DNA from: DASUAS01 sp036502765
Lineage (GTDB): Bacteria; Actinomycetota; Acidimicrobiia; IMCC26256; DASPTH01
Length of the DNA stretch: 6,771 nucleotides
Reading direction: 5' to 3'
Assembly (NCBI GenBank): GCA_036502765.1
Contig: DASXXX010000054.1
Location: forward strand, 1 to 6,771
Under the pieces are notes generated by a model. That model saw nothing but the letters and a program-made list of their open reading frames with translations. It did no database searches and was not told where the DNA came from. The translations under genes were made by a program, and so were the position numbers. Below are positions 1 through 5,420 of this stretch, piece by piece. The stretch's first letter is position 1; each line of letters begins with the position of its first letter.

Positions 1-386
1 CCGAGGATCGAGTCCTCGGTGTTGAGCGGGAGCGACAACGTGCTGCGCACGCCGTGCTCGGCGGCGGAGGCGGCGAACTCCGGCCAGCGATCGTCGGTGA
101 CCGTGTCGTCGATGCGGAGGATCTCGCCGGTGCGGTAGGCGGCGACGCAGGGGCCGCGTCCGGTCTCGTACTGGGCCCGGTCGATCTCGGGCGCCTCGGG
201 TTCGGTGAACACCGCCGTGGTCGGCTTCTCGCCGCGCACGAGGGTGACACCGGCCATGTCGCAGCCGTCGAGCTGGTCGACGGCGAGGTCGGACACGCGC
301 TGGAGGAGTGGAAGCAGCGAGCGATCGTCGGATTCGAGCCGCGCGAGACCAAGCAACTGCTCGACGAATTCAGCGGGATACTGCAC
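1..386 (-). CDS. GAF-domain signalling protein, N-terminal part (possibly GAF-ANTAR); runs off left edge
   Basis: Reading the minus strand from a GTG at 386 gives 128 uninterrupted residues before the window ends, so the C-terminus is missing. After a short helical leader (MQYPAEFVEQLLGLARL) comes a GAF domain from about residue 30. It has the family pattern GRGPCVAAYRTGEILRIDD, then DDRWPEFAASAAEHGVRSTLSLPL and SILG, as seen in actinobacterial GAF and GAF-ANTAR proteins. GAF domains are cytoplasmic small-molecule or protein sensors. The output domain would lie beyond base 1; ANTAR (RNA-binding antitermination) is the commonest partner for this GAF type, but that is inference. A TGA in the same frame 16 codons upstream (436-434) leaves GTG 386 as the only good start; GGAG lies 4 nt before it. 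It follows the anti-sigma ATPase gene by 73 bp on the same strand, suggesting cotranscription. Confidence 0.82.
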   Translation of the reverse strand, partial: MQYPAEFVEQLLGLARLESDDRSLLPLLQRVSDLAVDQLDGCDMAGVTLVRGEKPTTAVFTEPEAPEIDRAQYETGRGPCVAAYRTGEILRIDDTVTDDRWPEFAASAAEHGVRSTLSLPLNTEDSIL

Positions 387-459
387 GAGGCTCCGATCAA
401 CACGGAAGCCGTTGCGTCCCCTGTGAACTCAAGGAAGGTTCCGACTCGAGGCCTCGACA

Positions 460-873
460 CTACCCCTCGCCACTCTGCGAGCCCTCCGCCTCGAGGGCGA
501 TCTCGAACCAGACCGTCTTGCCGTCGTCCCTGACCACGACGCCCCACGCCGAAGCGAGCGACTCGACGAGCACGATGCCACGCCCGTGGTCGTCGGTCGG
601 TTCGGGATCCTGCCGCGCCGGAAGGTCGGTGCTCGGGTCGTCGACCTCGACCCGGATCGACGACGGTTGCCGGACCGCCCGGAGGTGCATCGGTGCGCGG
701 ACGTGGCGCACCACGTTGGCCACGAGCTCATCGGTGAGGAGCTCGGCGACGGCGCTGACGTCCTGCAGGCACCATGTCATCAGCACGTCTCGGAGGAACT
801 CACGCGCGCGACGCACAGCCTCGACGTCGTTCGACAGTTCGATCACGACACTCGCCGAGTCCGACGCCTTCAT
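460..873 (-). CDS. RsbW/SpoIIAB-like anti-sigma factor, HATPase_c_2 serine kinase
   Basis: The 137-aa protein has the length and motifs of GHKL-fold anti-sigma regulatory kinases. The N box is ELVANVVRH (E49, N53, H57), the G1 box is around VEVDDPS (D78/D79), the G2 box is DDHGRGIVLVESLASAWGV (residues 94-112), and the typical ending GKTVWFEI follows. Such proteins are cytosolic; they bind a sigma factor or other partner and phosphorylate a STAS antagonist on serine. ATG 873 was chosen because AAGGAG lies 8 nt upstream and the family similarity starts there. An in-frame GTG at 1014 would add 47 residues without recognisable homology and has no good ribosome binding site. The STAS gene directly upstream on the same strand is its likely substrate/antagonist. 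No sigma factor gene is visible in the window, so the target is unknown. Confidence 0.9.
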   Translation of the reverse strand: MKASDSASVVIELSNDVEAVRRAREFLRDVLMTWCLQDVSAVAELLTDELVANVVRHVRAPMHLRAVRQPSSIRVEVDDPSTDLPARQDPEPTDDHGRGIVLVESLASAWGVVVRDDGKTVWFEIALEAEGSQSGEG

Positions 874-1022
874 CGCAACCGCTCCTTGATCGCGAATGTC
901 GGGACGGACGTTGGCTCGCGTCGAGCACGGTCGAGCCAGGCTCGAGCACAGCGGCAGATCCCTGTTGCTCTGAGTGGTGCCCGATCCGACCAGTTCCAAA
1001 CCGCCAGCCGTCACACTGGCCG
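874..1022. promoter_or_regulatory. STAS-ATPase intergenic region with phased TCGAGC repeats and an internal promoter candidate
   Basis: This 149-bp gap is unusually long for a cluster in which such genes normally abut. It holds three spaced copies of TCGAGC (starting at 921, 931 and 942, about one helical turn apart). Two of them form a perfect odd palindrome, TCGAGCC-A-GGCTCGA (931-945). On the minus strand, GTTT (1001-998) and GGGCAC (982-977) are separated by 15 nt, close to the GTTT/GGGTAT architecture of SigB/SigF-type promoters. Together these suggest separate transcriptional control of the ATPase gene. This is inference from pattern only, with no transcript evidence. Confidence 0.3.
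977..1001 (-). promoter_or_regulatory. Candidate SigB/SigF-like promoter upstream of the anti-sigma ATPase
   Basis: On the minus strand, GTTT is followed after 15 nt by GGGCAC. Actinobacterial general-stress sigma promoters are usually GTTT, 14-17 nt, then GGGTAT, so the -35 matches and the -10 has substitutions. A start about 7 nt further on would leave a leader of roughly 100 nt containing the TCGAGC repeats. Autoregulation of an rsbW-like gene by its own sigma factor is well known, which makes the site plausible, but short matches like this are common in GC-rich DNA. Confidence 0.22.
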
Positions 1023-1343
1023 TCAGCTCACCTCGGGGGCGGCACCGTTCGAGTGGAGGAACTCGTACACGCCGGTGACCCTCATCGCCCGTTCGACGAG
1101 CTCAGGCTCGTCACGGACGACGAAGCGGTGTCCGATCGCGGTGGCGTGCTTTCGGCCCGCGATCAGTGCATTCAGACCGCTCGAGTCCATGAACGACACG
1201 TCGGCGAGATCCACGGTGACGTCGCCGGGAACAGACATGAGCGCGCCACGAAGCTCCGGCGCCGTGGCGATGTCGACGTCCCCCGCGACCGCGATGACGG
1301 TGCCCTGCTCCGACTCCGAGACGGTGAGCACGAACTCGACCAC
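1023..1343 (-). CDS. STAS-domain anti-sigma factor antagonist (RsbV/SpoIIAA-like)
   Basis: This 106-aa protein is a single STAS domain of normal length. It has the N-terminal strand EQGTVIAVAGDVDIATAPELRGAL and the phosphorylation loop FMDSSGLNAL, where S54, immediately after D53, is the expected phosphoserine by analogy with RsbV and SpoIIAA. In the unphosphorylated state such proteins bind the kinase/anti-sigma factor and free its target; the kinase inactivates them by phosphorylation. The GTG start at 1343 is supported by AGGAGG (1350-1355) 6 nt upstream. It is the first gene of the minus-strand signalling cluster, and the ATPase follows after 149 bp. No SpoIIE/PP2C phosphatase to reset the switch is visible; it could lie beyond base 1 or elsewhere. 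Confidence 0.93.
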   Translation of the reverse strand: MVEFVLTVSESEQGTVIAVAGDVDIATAPELRGALMSVPGDVTVDLADVSFMDSSGLNALIAGRKHATAIGHRFVVRDEPELVERAMRVTGVYEFLHSNGAAPEVS

Positions 1344-1611
1344 TCAGTACCTCCTGCACATTCCCGATCCGAACCGCAACGCACCGGACCCGGTTTCACC
1401 GGCGGGGCGGGCTGCTTCACCGCCGCACGGTTCCGTGGTCCATGACGCGAGCACTCGCGCGCCGCCAAGCTACCGGGATCGAGCGCGGGTTCCTTCGGTC
1501 GGGCGGCGCACCGGAAGGTTCCCCACCCGGCCACGTCGAGTTCACCTGCACGTCAGGCTGACGAAGGACTGGTTCCGTAGGGTGGACAACGGTCGCAGGA
1601 GGACGCCGACG
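1344..1611. other. Divergent intergenic region between the STAS gene and the small plus-strand gene
   Basis: No convincing gene is seen in these 268 bases; open frames here have no family signature and look like GC-rich shadows. Visible elements are the STAS ribosome binding site (1350-1355); the 10-mer TCGGATCGGG on the minus strand (1372-1363), also present upstream of the ATPase; a compact inverted repeat CCGGT-TTC-ACCGG (1390-1402); an imperfect hairpin CCTTCGGT/ACCGGAAGG (1492-1518, 10-nt loop); and a TAGGGT hexamer (1578-1583) placed suitably as a -10 for the plus-strand gene. Promoters for both flanking genes must lie here, but none is a strong match. Confidence 0.4.
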
Positions 1612-1815
1612 ATGCTCGCAGGCAACCAGATCGACACCGTGAACCCGAGAAGTCTCGAAGCCCGCGAGCGCGATCTCACGCGAGGCCTGCTCTCGCTGAT
1701 CTGCCGTTCGACCGGACGGCGCCGCACGCCCGACGAGTGCCGTCACCTCGACGTGCTCGTCAGCGAGATCCGCGACGTGCGTCACGCTCGTCGCGAAGCG
1801 GCACGCCTCAGCTGA
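1612..1815 (+). CDS. Small hypothetical protein, 67 aa, charged and helical
   Basis: I do not recognise this protein. It has an unusually good start: AGGAGGAC (1597-1604) sits 7 nt before ATG 1612, and a TAGGGT hexamer at 1578-1583 could serve as -10. The product is soluble, with no signal or membrane segment. It is rich in Arg, Glu, Asp and Leu and probably forms two helices: about residues 14-32 (SLEARERDLTRGLLSLICR) and about 40-66 (DECRHLDVLVSEIRDVRHARRE). Two cysteines (C31, C43) flank an Arg-rich turn. The frame stays open far upstream, but that part is antisense to the STAS and ATPase genes and is not believed. Its TGA overlaps the 3' end of the convergent DinB gene. The ribosome binding site is the main support for a real gene. 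Confidence 0.6.
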   Translation: MLAGNQIDTVNPRSLEARERDLTRGLLSLICRSTGRRRTPDECRHLDVLVSEIRDVRHARREAARLS

Positions 1816-1818
1816 GGC
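1805..1818. repeat. 14-bp perfect palindrome spanning two convergent stop codons
   Basis: GCCTCAGCTGAGGC is identical on both strands and holds the stop codon of the 67-aa gene (TGA, 1813-1815) and that of the DinB-like gene (1810-1808, minus). In RNA it could fold as a 5-bp stem with an AGCT loop from either direction. There is no T tract, so it is not a classical intrinsic terminator. Confidence 0.45.
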
Positions 1819-2323
1819 CGCGCCGCTCGGCGAGACCGCGAACGTACGCGGCCTGGCCCGCGTGCTCGAGGTCGTCGTCGGCGACGCTCACGAGACGCAC
1901 CCCGAGCGACACCGGTGGGTCCCAGCGCTCGTCGACGATGCGGTCGAGGTCGTCGGCGCCGAGCCCGCCCAGATAGCCGATGGTCACCTCGTGCACTGCG
2001 TCGAAGTACCCGCGCAGCAACGACGCGTCGACGTCGACCTGCGCGACGTCGTCGCTGCTGTGTCCGTATCCCGTGGCACCAGGCGCGAAGGGCAGCGCGA
2101 AGCGCTCGCACCAGCCCGCCGCAGTCCACTGCTGCTCGACGCCCGCGACGTGGGCCACGTGGTCGTCCTGGATCCGCGTGAGGTGCCACACCAACCACGC
2201 GATCGAGTTGGCCTCGGGATCGGGCCGGTACGTCACGAGCTCACGCGACGCGCCGTCGAGCACGCCGTGGGTCGCCGCGCGCACTCGTCCGAACGCGTCG
2301 GCCAAGACGTCGTTGATCTCCAT
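1808..2323 (-). CDS. DinB superfamily protein (DUF664-like four-helix bundle)
   Basis: The 171-aa length and pattern match actinobacterial DinB/DUF664 proteins: a four-helix bundle usually carrying a metal held by three histidines, several members being thiol-dependent (mycothiol or bacillithiol) transferases. The first signature is NSIAWLVWHLTRIQDDHV (residues 39-56, candidate ligand H47). The last is DDLEHAGQAAYVRGL (150-164, candidate ligand H154). The middle ligand is not obvious, so its enzymatic activity cannot be assigned. No signal peptide is present, so it is probably cytosolic. ATG 2323 is preceded by a GAGGA overlapping the TGA of the upstream kinase fragment, only 6 bp away, which suggests translational coupling. 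At its 3' end it overlaps the convergent small gene by 8 nt. Confidence 0.88.
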   Translation of the reverse strand: MEINDVLADAFGRVRAATHGVLDGASRELVTYRPDPEANSIAWLVWHLTRIQDDHVAHVAGVEQQWTAAGWCERFALPFAPGATGYGHSSDDVAQVDVDASLLRGYFDAVHEVTIGYLGGLGADDLDRIVDERWDPPVSLGVRLVSVADDDLEHAGQAAYVRGLAERRGLS

Positions 2324-2329
2324 GGTTCC

Positions 2330-2560
2330 TCAGGTCCCTTCTTCCCGCGGCACTTCGAGCACCTCGTACTGCTCGAACCAGTCGGGCGCCCCCGTGTCGG
2401 GACGCGGTTCCGCGGGCCAGCGCCGACCGGTCTCCCGGTGGATCCACGCGGCGTTCCCTTCGAGGTCCATGTCGTGGGCCTCGTACCCGCGCGCCTGCAG
2501 CGCGACACACACCGTCGACTTCCCCGCTCCCGAGATGCCGATGACGAACACGAGCGACAC
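2330..2560 (-). CDS. P-loop NTPase/AAA-family kinase, apparently C-terminally truncated
   Basis: The 76-aa product begins like a known actinobacterial AAA/shikimate-kinase-like family: LVFVIGISGAGKST, with an intact Walker A (G8-ISGAG-K14-ST), then GYEAHDMDLEGNAAWIHRETG. The section DWFEQYEVLEVPREE aligns, from memory, with the family's 'EW....W.VPRE' segment at about residues 60-74. Family members usually continue to roughly 170-180 aa; this one stops at residue 76, so the later strands, lid and base-binding parts are missing. The DinB gene starts 6 bp later, leaving no room for them. The GTG 2560 start matches family N-termini (MxLVFV), though no clear ribosome binding site precedes it. It is either a remnant left by an internal deletion or an unusually short protein; catalysis is unlikely. 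It is divergent from the VOC gene. Confidence 0.6.
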   Translation of the reverse strand: MSLVFVIGISGAGKSTVCVALQARGYEAHDMDLEGNAAWIHRETGRRWPAEPRPDTGAPDWFEQYEVLEVPREEGT

Positions 2561-2631
2561 GACCGACAGCTTGACCGCGCGACCGGGGCGTGCGACGGTC
2601 CTTGCCTGGCACGACCTCTTGGAGGGCAGCG
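2561..2631 (+). promoter_or_regulatory. Divergent promoter region between the kinase fragment and VOC gene
   Basis: The region is 71 bp. On the plus strand TTGACC (2571-2576) is a good -35 match; 17 nt later GACGGT (2594-2599) keeps the A and final T of the TANNNT -10 consensus. This gives a plausible housekeeping promoter for the VOC gene, with a leader of about 25 nt ending in GGAGGG (2621-2626). No clear promoter is seen for the opposite strand. Confidence 0.35.
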
Positions 2632-3258
2632 ATGACCACGACCGAAGTCGACATGAAGCTGGAAGTGGTCGTCATCCCGGTCTCCGACGTCGATCGCGCC
2701 AAGGCGTTCTACGAGGGACTCGGATGGCGGCTCGACGCCGATCTCGGCAACCAGAACGTGCGGATCGTCCAGTTCAACCCTCCGGGCTCCGACTGCTCGG
2801 TCCAGTTCGGCATCGGTCTGACGAGCGCGGCGCCCGGTTCGGCGCAGAGCCTCCTCGTGGTCTCCGATGTGGTGGCCGCACACGACGCGCTCGCGGCTCA
2901 CGGCGCGGATCCGAGCGAGGTCTTCCACGACGGCACCGTGGGGTACAACCGCTGGGACGTGTCGAGTCGAGTGTCGGGTCCGGATCCCGAGCGCCGCACC
3001 TACGCGTCGTTCCTGGAGTTCGCCGACCCCGACGGCAACGTGTGGCAGCTGCAGGAGATCACGGGTCGGCTGCCCGGTCGCGTCGACGCCACCAACGCTG
3101 GATACAGCTCGGTCGACGAGCTCCAGCACGCCCTCGAACGCGCCGCGGCCGCGCACGGTGAGCACGAGAAGCGCACCGGCGAGGCCGACGCGGCATGGCC
3201 CGTGTGGTATGCCGCGTACATGTTCGCAGAGGCACTCGGCACCGAGCTCCCGACCTGA
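2632..3258 (+). CDS. VOC-superfamily (glyoxalase/bleomycin resistance/dioxygenase) protein with C-terminal extension
   Basis: The 208-aa protein starts with a vicinal-oxygen-chelate domain (about residues 9-143). Its first module is LEVVVIPVSDVDRAKAFYEGLGWRLDADL, with CSVQFGIG at 55-62. The second module ends in the characteristic FADPDGNVWQLQEI (130-143). The usual first-strand histidine ligand is not seen (VVIPVSD), so metal binding and reaction cannot be named. Residues 160-208 form an extra tail (VDELQHALERAAAAHGEHEKRTG, then WPVWYAAYMFAEALGTELP); I recall similar HGxxE...WxxWYAxYM tails on actinobacterial VOC proteins and as short separate proteins. GGAGGG 5 nt before ATG 2632 fixes the start; the in-frame upstream start at 2590 is not needed. 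The protein is cytosolic and its substrate unknown. The gene ends 15 bp from the convergent GH15 gene. Confidence 0.9.
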   Translation: MTTTEVDMKLEVVVIPVSDVDRAKAFYEGLGWRLDADLGNQNVRIVQFNPPGSDCSVQFGIGLTSAAPGSAQSLLVVSDVVAAHDALAAHGADPSEVFHDGTVGYNRWDVSSRVSGPDPERRTYASFLEFADPDGNVWQLQEITGRLPGRVDATNAGYSSVDELQHALERAAAAHGEHEKRTGEADAAWPVWYAAYMFAEALGTELPT

Positions 3259-3273
3259 GTCGGATTCGTTCGT

Positions 3274-5157
3274 TCACGCCGTGGGAGCAGCCTCGGCCTG
3301 GGAGATCGCCCACGCCGCGTTGACCAGCCCGATGTGGCTGAACGCCTGCGGGAAGTTGCCGAGGAGCTCACCGCTCTCCGGATCGACCTCCTCGGCGAGC
3401 AGGCCGACGTCGTTGACGAACGCGGCCGCGCGCTCGAACACGACGCGCGCACGCTCGACCTCCCCGGTCACCGCCAACGCCTGCGCCAACCAGAAGGTGC
3501 ACAGGAGGAACACGCCCTCGTCACCCTTCAGCCCGTCGTGCGCGCGGTAGCGGTAGACGAGCCCGCGCGCGTCGGTCAGCCTCTCCTCGGTGGCGGCGAT
3601 GGTCGACAGCACCCTGGGATCGTCGGCGGGCAGGAACCCGACCAGCGGCAGCATCAGGTTCGACGCGTCGAGGTCGTCGGTGCCGAACGACTGCGTGAAC
3701 GCGTTGGCGGTGTCGCTCCAGCCCTCGCGCAGGATGGTGTCGCGGATCTGCTCCTGCGTCGACGTCCACTCGTCGACGCGCTCGGCGGCACCGAGGCGAT
3801 CCGACAGCGCGGTGGCGCAATCGAGCGCAACCCAGCACATCAGCTTCGAGTACACGAAGTGGCGGGGTTCGCCCCGGATCTCCCAGATGCCCTGGTCAGG
3901 TTCTTGCCAACGGCGGGCGGCGGTGTCGGCGAGCGCGACGAGGAACCGGGTCGTGCTCGGCGCGAGCTCGGGCGCCACACTCCACTGGTCGGGGTCGGCC
4001 ATGGGACCGACCTGGTGCCGCACCGGGTCGAAGATGCGGTCCGACAGCCGGTGGACCGCGCTCAACAGCTCGCCGTAGACGTCGAGCTGGCGTTGCCGCC
4101 ACGCGCCGTTGCCCACGCGCACCGGCGCCGACCCGCGCCACCCGCTCAGGTGCGGCAACTCGCGCTCGGTCAGGTCGCGTTCGCCACCGATGCCGAACAT
4201 GATCTGCAGGTCGCCGTCCTGGTCGAGCGACCCGGCAGCCGCGGTCGTCATGTAGTCGACGAACTGGTCGGCTTCGTCGGGACAGGCCGCGACCCACAGG
4301 GCCTCGATGGTGAACGACGCGTCCCGAACCCACGCGTAGCGGTAGTCCCAGTTGCGCGTGCCGCCCGCCACCTCGGGCAGCGACGTGGTGGCCGCCGCGC
4401 AGATCGCGCCGGTGGGCTGGAACGACAATGCTTGCAGCACGCGTCCGCTGTGGTGCACGAGCTCGCGCCACGGGCCGTCGTACGCCTGGTGCAGGTCGGA
4501 CCACGACTGCCACGCTTGCACGGTGTCGTCGAGCCTCGTCGCGATCTCGTCCTGACTCCAAGCGCGGGCACGCGTCGCATCGGCACGCCGGACGTGGTGG
4601 AGCGCAAAGCCCAATCGCTCGCCGGCCCGCACGACCACGGTGCCCGACGCCGACGACGACGCGACGTCGAGCACCCGCGGGCACGAGAGGACGAGGACAT
4701 CGGCGCCGCCCGTTGTGACGATTCCGCCGTCGACGACGTCGAGCAACGGGAGCACGAGCCCGTACTCGGGACGCGGTGCGTACTCGACGCGCATCTCGAC
4801 TTCGCCGTCGGTGCACGTCACCTGCCGAAGCACGAGATGGGGCGAGTCGACTCCCAGCGCGTGTCCTCGGTTGCCGGATCCGGTGGCGAGCGCGTCGACG
4901 ACGACGGCAGTGCCGGTCGGGGTTCGGTACGTCGTCTCCAACACCATCGTGCGGTCCACGTAGCGGCGCGTGACCGTCGTCGCGCTCGGCGCGTGCAACG
5001 ACCAGAACCCCGCGTCATCGTCCAGCAATCGGCCGAAGATCGACGCGCTGTCGACGCGCGGCACGCACAGCCAGTCGATGGAGCCGTCGCGGCTCACCAG
5101 GGCGGCGCCGTGGCGGTCCGACAGCAACGCGTAGTCGGCGATCGGCGTCGTGCTCAC
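3274..5157 (-). CDS. Glycoside hydrolase family 15 protein (glucoamylase/trehalase-like)
   Basis: The 627-aa protein has the full GH15 plan of bacterial members: an N-terminal beta-sandwich domain (about 1-220, opening PIADYALLSDRHGAALVSRDGSIDWLC-like) and an (alpha/alpha)6 barrel (about 235-620). Barrel signatures are GGTRNWDYRYAWVRD (265-279), PDQGIWEIRGEPRHFVYSK (420-438; E426 is the expected general acid) and GLLAEEVDPESGELLG followed by NFPQAFSHIGLVNAAW (585-616; E589/E590 hold the expected general base). It should hydrolyse alpha-glucosides by inversion. Mycobacterial relatives of this type are trehalases, but the sequence does not separate trehalose from maltodextrin use. There is no signal peptide, so action is intracellular. 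The GTG start lacks a ribosome binding site of its own and overlaps the stop of a 26-aa ORF (GTGA), implying coupled translation. Confidence 0.95.
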   Translation of the reverse strand: MSTTPIADYALLSDRHGAALVSRDGSIDWLCVPRVDSASIFGRLLDDDAGFWSLHAPSATTVTRRYVDRTMVLETTYRTPTGTAVVVDALATGSGNRGHALGVDSPHLVLRQVTCTDGEVEMRVEYAPRPEYGLVLPLLDVVDGGIVTTGGADVLVLSCPRVLDVASSSASGTVVVRAGERLGFALHHVRRADATRARAWSQDEIATRLDDTVQAWQSWSDLHQAYDGPWRELVHHSGRVLQALSFQPTGAICAAATTSLPEVAGGTRNWDYRYAWVRDASFTIEALWVAACPDEADQFVDYMTTAAAGSLDQDGDLQIMFGIGGERDLTERELPHLSGWRGSAPVRVGNGAWRQRQLDVYGELLSAVHRLSDRIFDPVRHQVGPMADPDQWSVAPELAPSTTRFLVALADTAARRWQEPDQGIWEIRGEPRHFVYSKLMCWVALDCATALSDRLGAAERVDEWTSTQEQIRDTILREGWSDTANAFTQSFGTDDLDASNLMLPLVGFLPADDPRVLSTIAATEERLTDARGLVYRYRAHDGLKGDEGVFLLCTFWLAQALAVTGEVERARVVFERAAAFVNDVGLLAEEVDPESGELLGNFPQAFSHIGLVNAAWAISQAEAAPTA

Positions 5158-5234
5158 GGGGCGTTCGGCGCTTCGACGTCGTCGGCGGCGTCGAAGTCAC
5201 CGACTGCCGCGACGAAATCCGGAAACCACGGCAT
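5154..5234 (-). CDS. 26-aa ORF coupled to the GH15 gene; possible leader or gene remnant
   Basis: ATG 5234 is preceded by a strong GGAGGT (5244-5239) at 4 nt, and the ORF encodes MPWFPDFVAAV followed by an acidic stretch (GDFDAADDVEAPNAP). Its TGA overlaps the GTG of the GH15 gene in a GTGA arrangement. Because GH15 has no ribosome binding site of its own, ribosomes probably reach it by reinitiation after this ORF. From memory, MPWFPDF is also the opening of an actinobacterial NTF2-like protein family of about 150 aa, so this may be the amputated start of such a gene; that resemblance is short and unverified. The frame is open further upstream to 5468 but that portion has no family resemblance. 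Confidence 0.5.
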   Translation of the reverse strand: MPWFPDFVAAVGDFDAADDVEAPNAP

Positions 5235-5419
5235 AGCGACCTCCGTGACATGGTGCTGCCGCCCGCGCGACGAGCGCCCGGTCACGCTATCCGCACGCCA
5301 TCCAGGCCCTGGGTGTGGCGTATCGAGGTGCGGATGACGACGGTGCTCCCCGGCTGCGTTCGCCGCGGGCCGGTGCGATTCCGACACCTCGGCGTTCCGG
5401 GGATGCGTACTCTTCGCGT
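5235..5419. other. Divergent intergenic region between GH15 unit and MTHFR-like gene
   Basis: No gene is supported in these 185 bases. On the minus strand TAGCGT (5289-5284) could be a -10 for the GH15 unit, with a leader of about 40 nt, but no matching -35 is seen. On the plus strand TACTCT (5408-5413) is a good candidate -10 for the MTHFR-like gene. Confidence 0.3.
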
Positions 5420-5420
5420 A
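5408..5420 (+). promoter_or_regulatory. Leaderless promoter -10 (TACTCT) at the MTHFR-like gene
   Basis: TACTCT at 5408-5413 fits the actinobacterial TANNNT -10 element, and its last base is 7 nt from the A of ATG 5420, the spacing at which transcription normally begins. No Shine-Dalgarno sequence precedes the ATG. This geometry is the hallmark of leaderless mRNAs, common in Actinomycetota. No good -35 hexamer is visible. Confidence 0.55.

Noticed and set aside
446..457. Palindrome TCGAGGCCTCGA just after the ATPase stop, considered as a terminator
   Set aside because: It would give a very short stem with almost no loop and no T tract, and the GAF gene continues on the same strand 73 bp later.
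54..533. Plus-strand frame over the left edge
   Set aside because: It is antisense to the GAF-domain gene, whose motifs are clear, and has a Gly/Arg-rich meaningless product.
874..1014. 47-residue N-terminal extension of the anti-sigma ATPase from GTG 1014
   Set aside because: No ribosome binding site, no homology to the family, and ATG 873 has AAGGAG at good spacing.
1492..1518. Imperfect hairpin CCTTCGGT/ACCGGAAGG considered as a terminator or riboswitch part
   Set aside because: It lies between divergent genes where no transcript needs to end, has no T tract, and shows no known riboswitch pattern.
586..1611. Long plus-strand open frame upstream of ATG 1612
   Set aside because: This part is antisense to the ATPase and STAS genes and has low-complexity composition; only the 67-aa portion after the ribosome binding site at 1597-1604 is kept.
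2233..3165. Minus-strand frame of 310 codons across the kinase fragment and VOC gene
   Set aside because: It overlaps the well-supported VOC gene in antisense and does not supply the missing kinase C-terminus; its residues match no kinase motif.
3334..5337. Plus-strand open frame of 667 codons opposite the GH15 gene
   Set aside because: It is longer than GH15 itself but its product is Arg/Val/His-rich with no family pattern. It mirrors the codon structure of a clear GH15 gene, as expected for antisense frames in GC-rich DNA.
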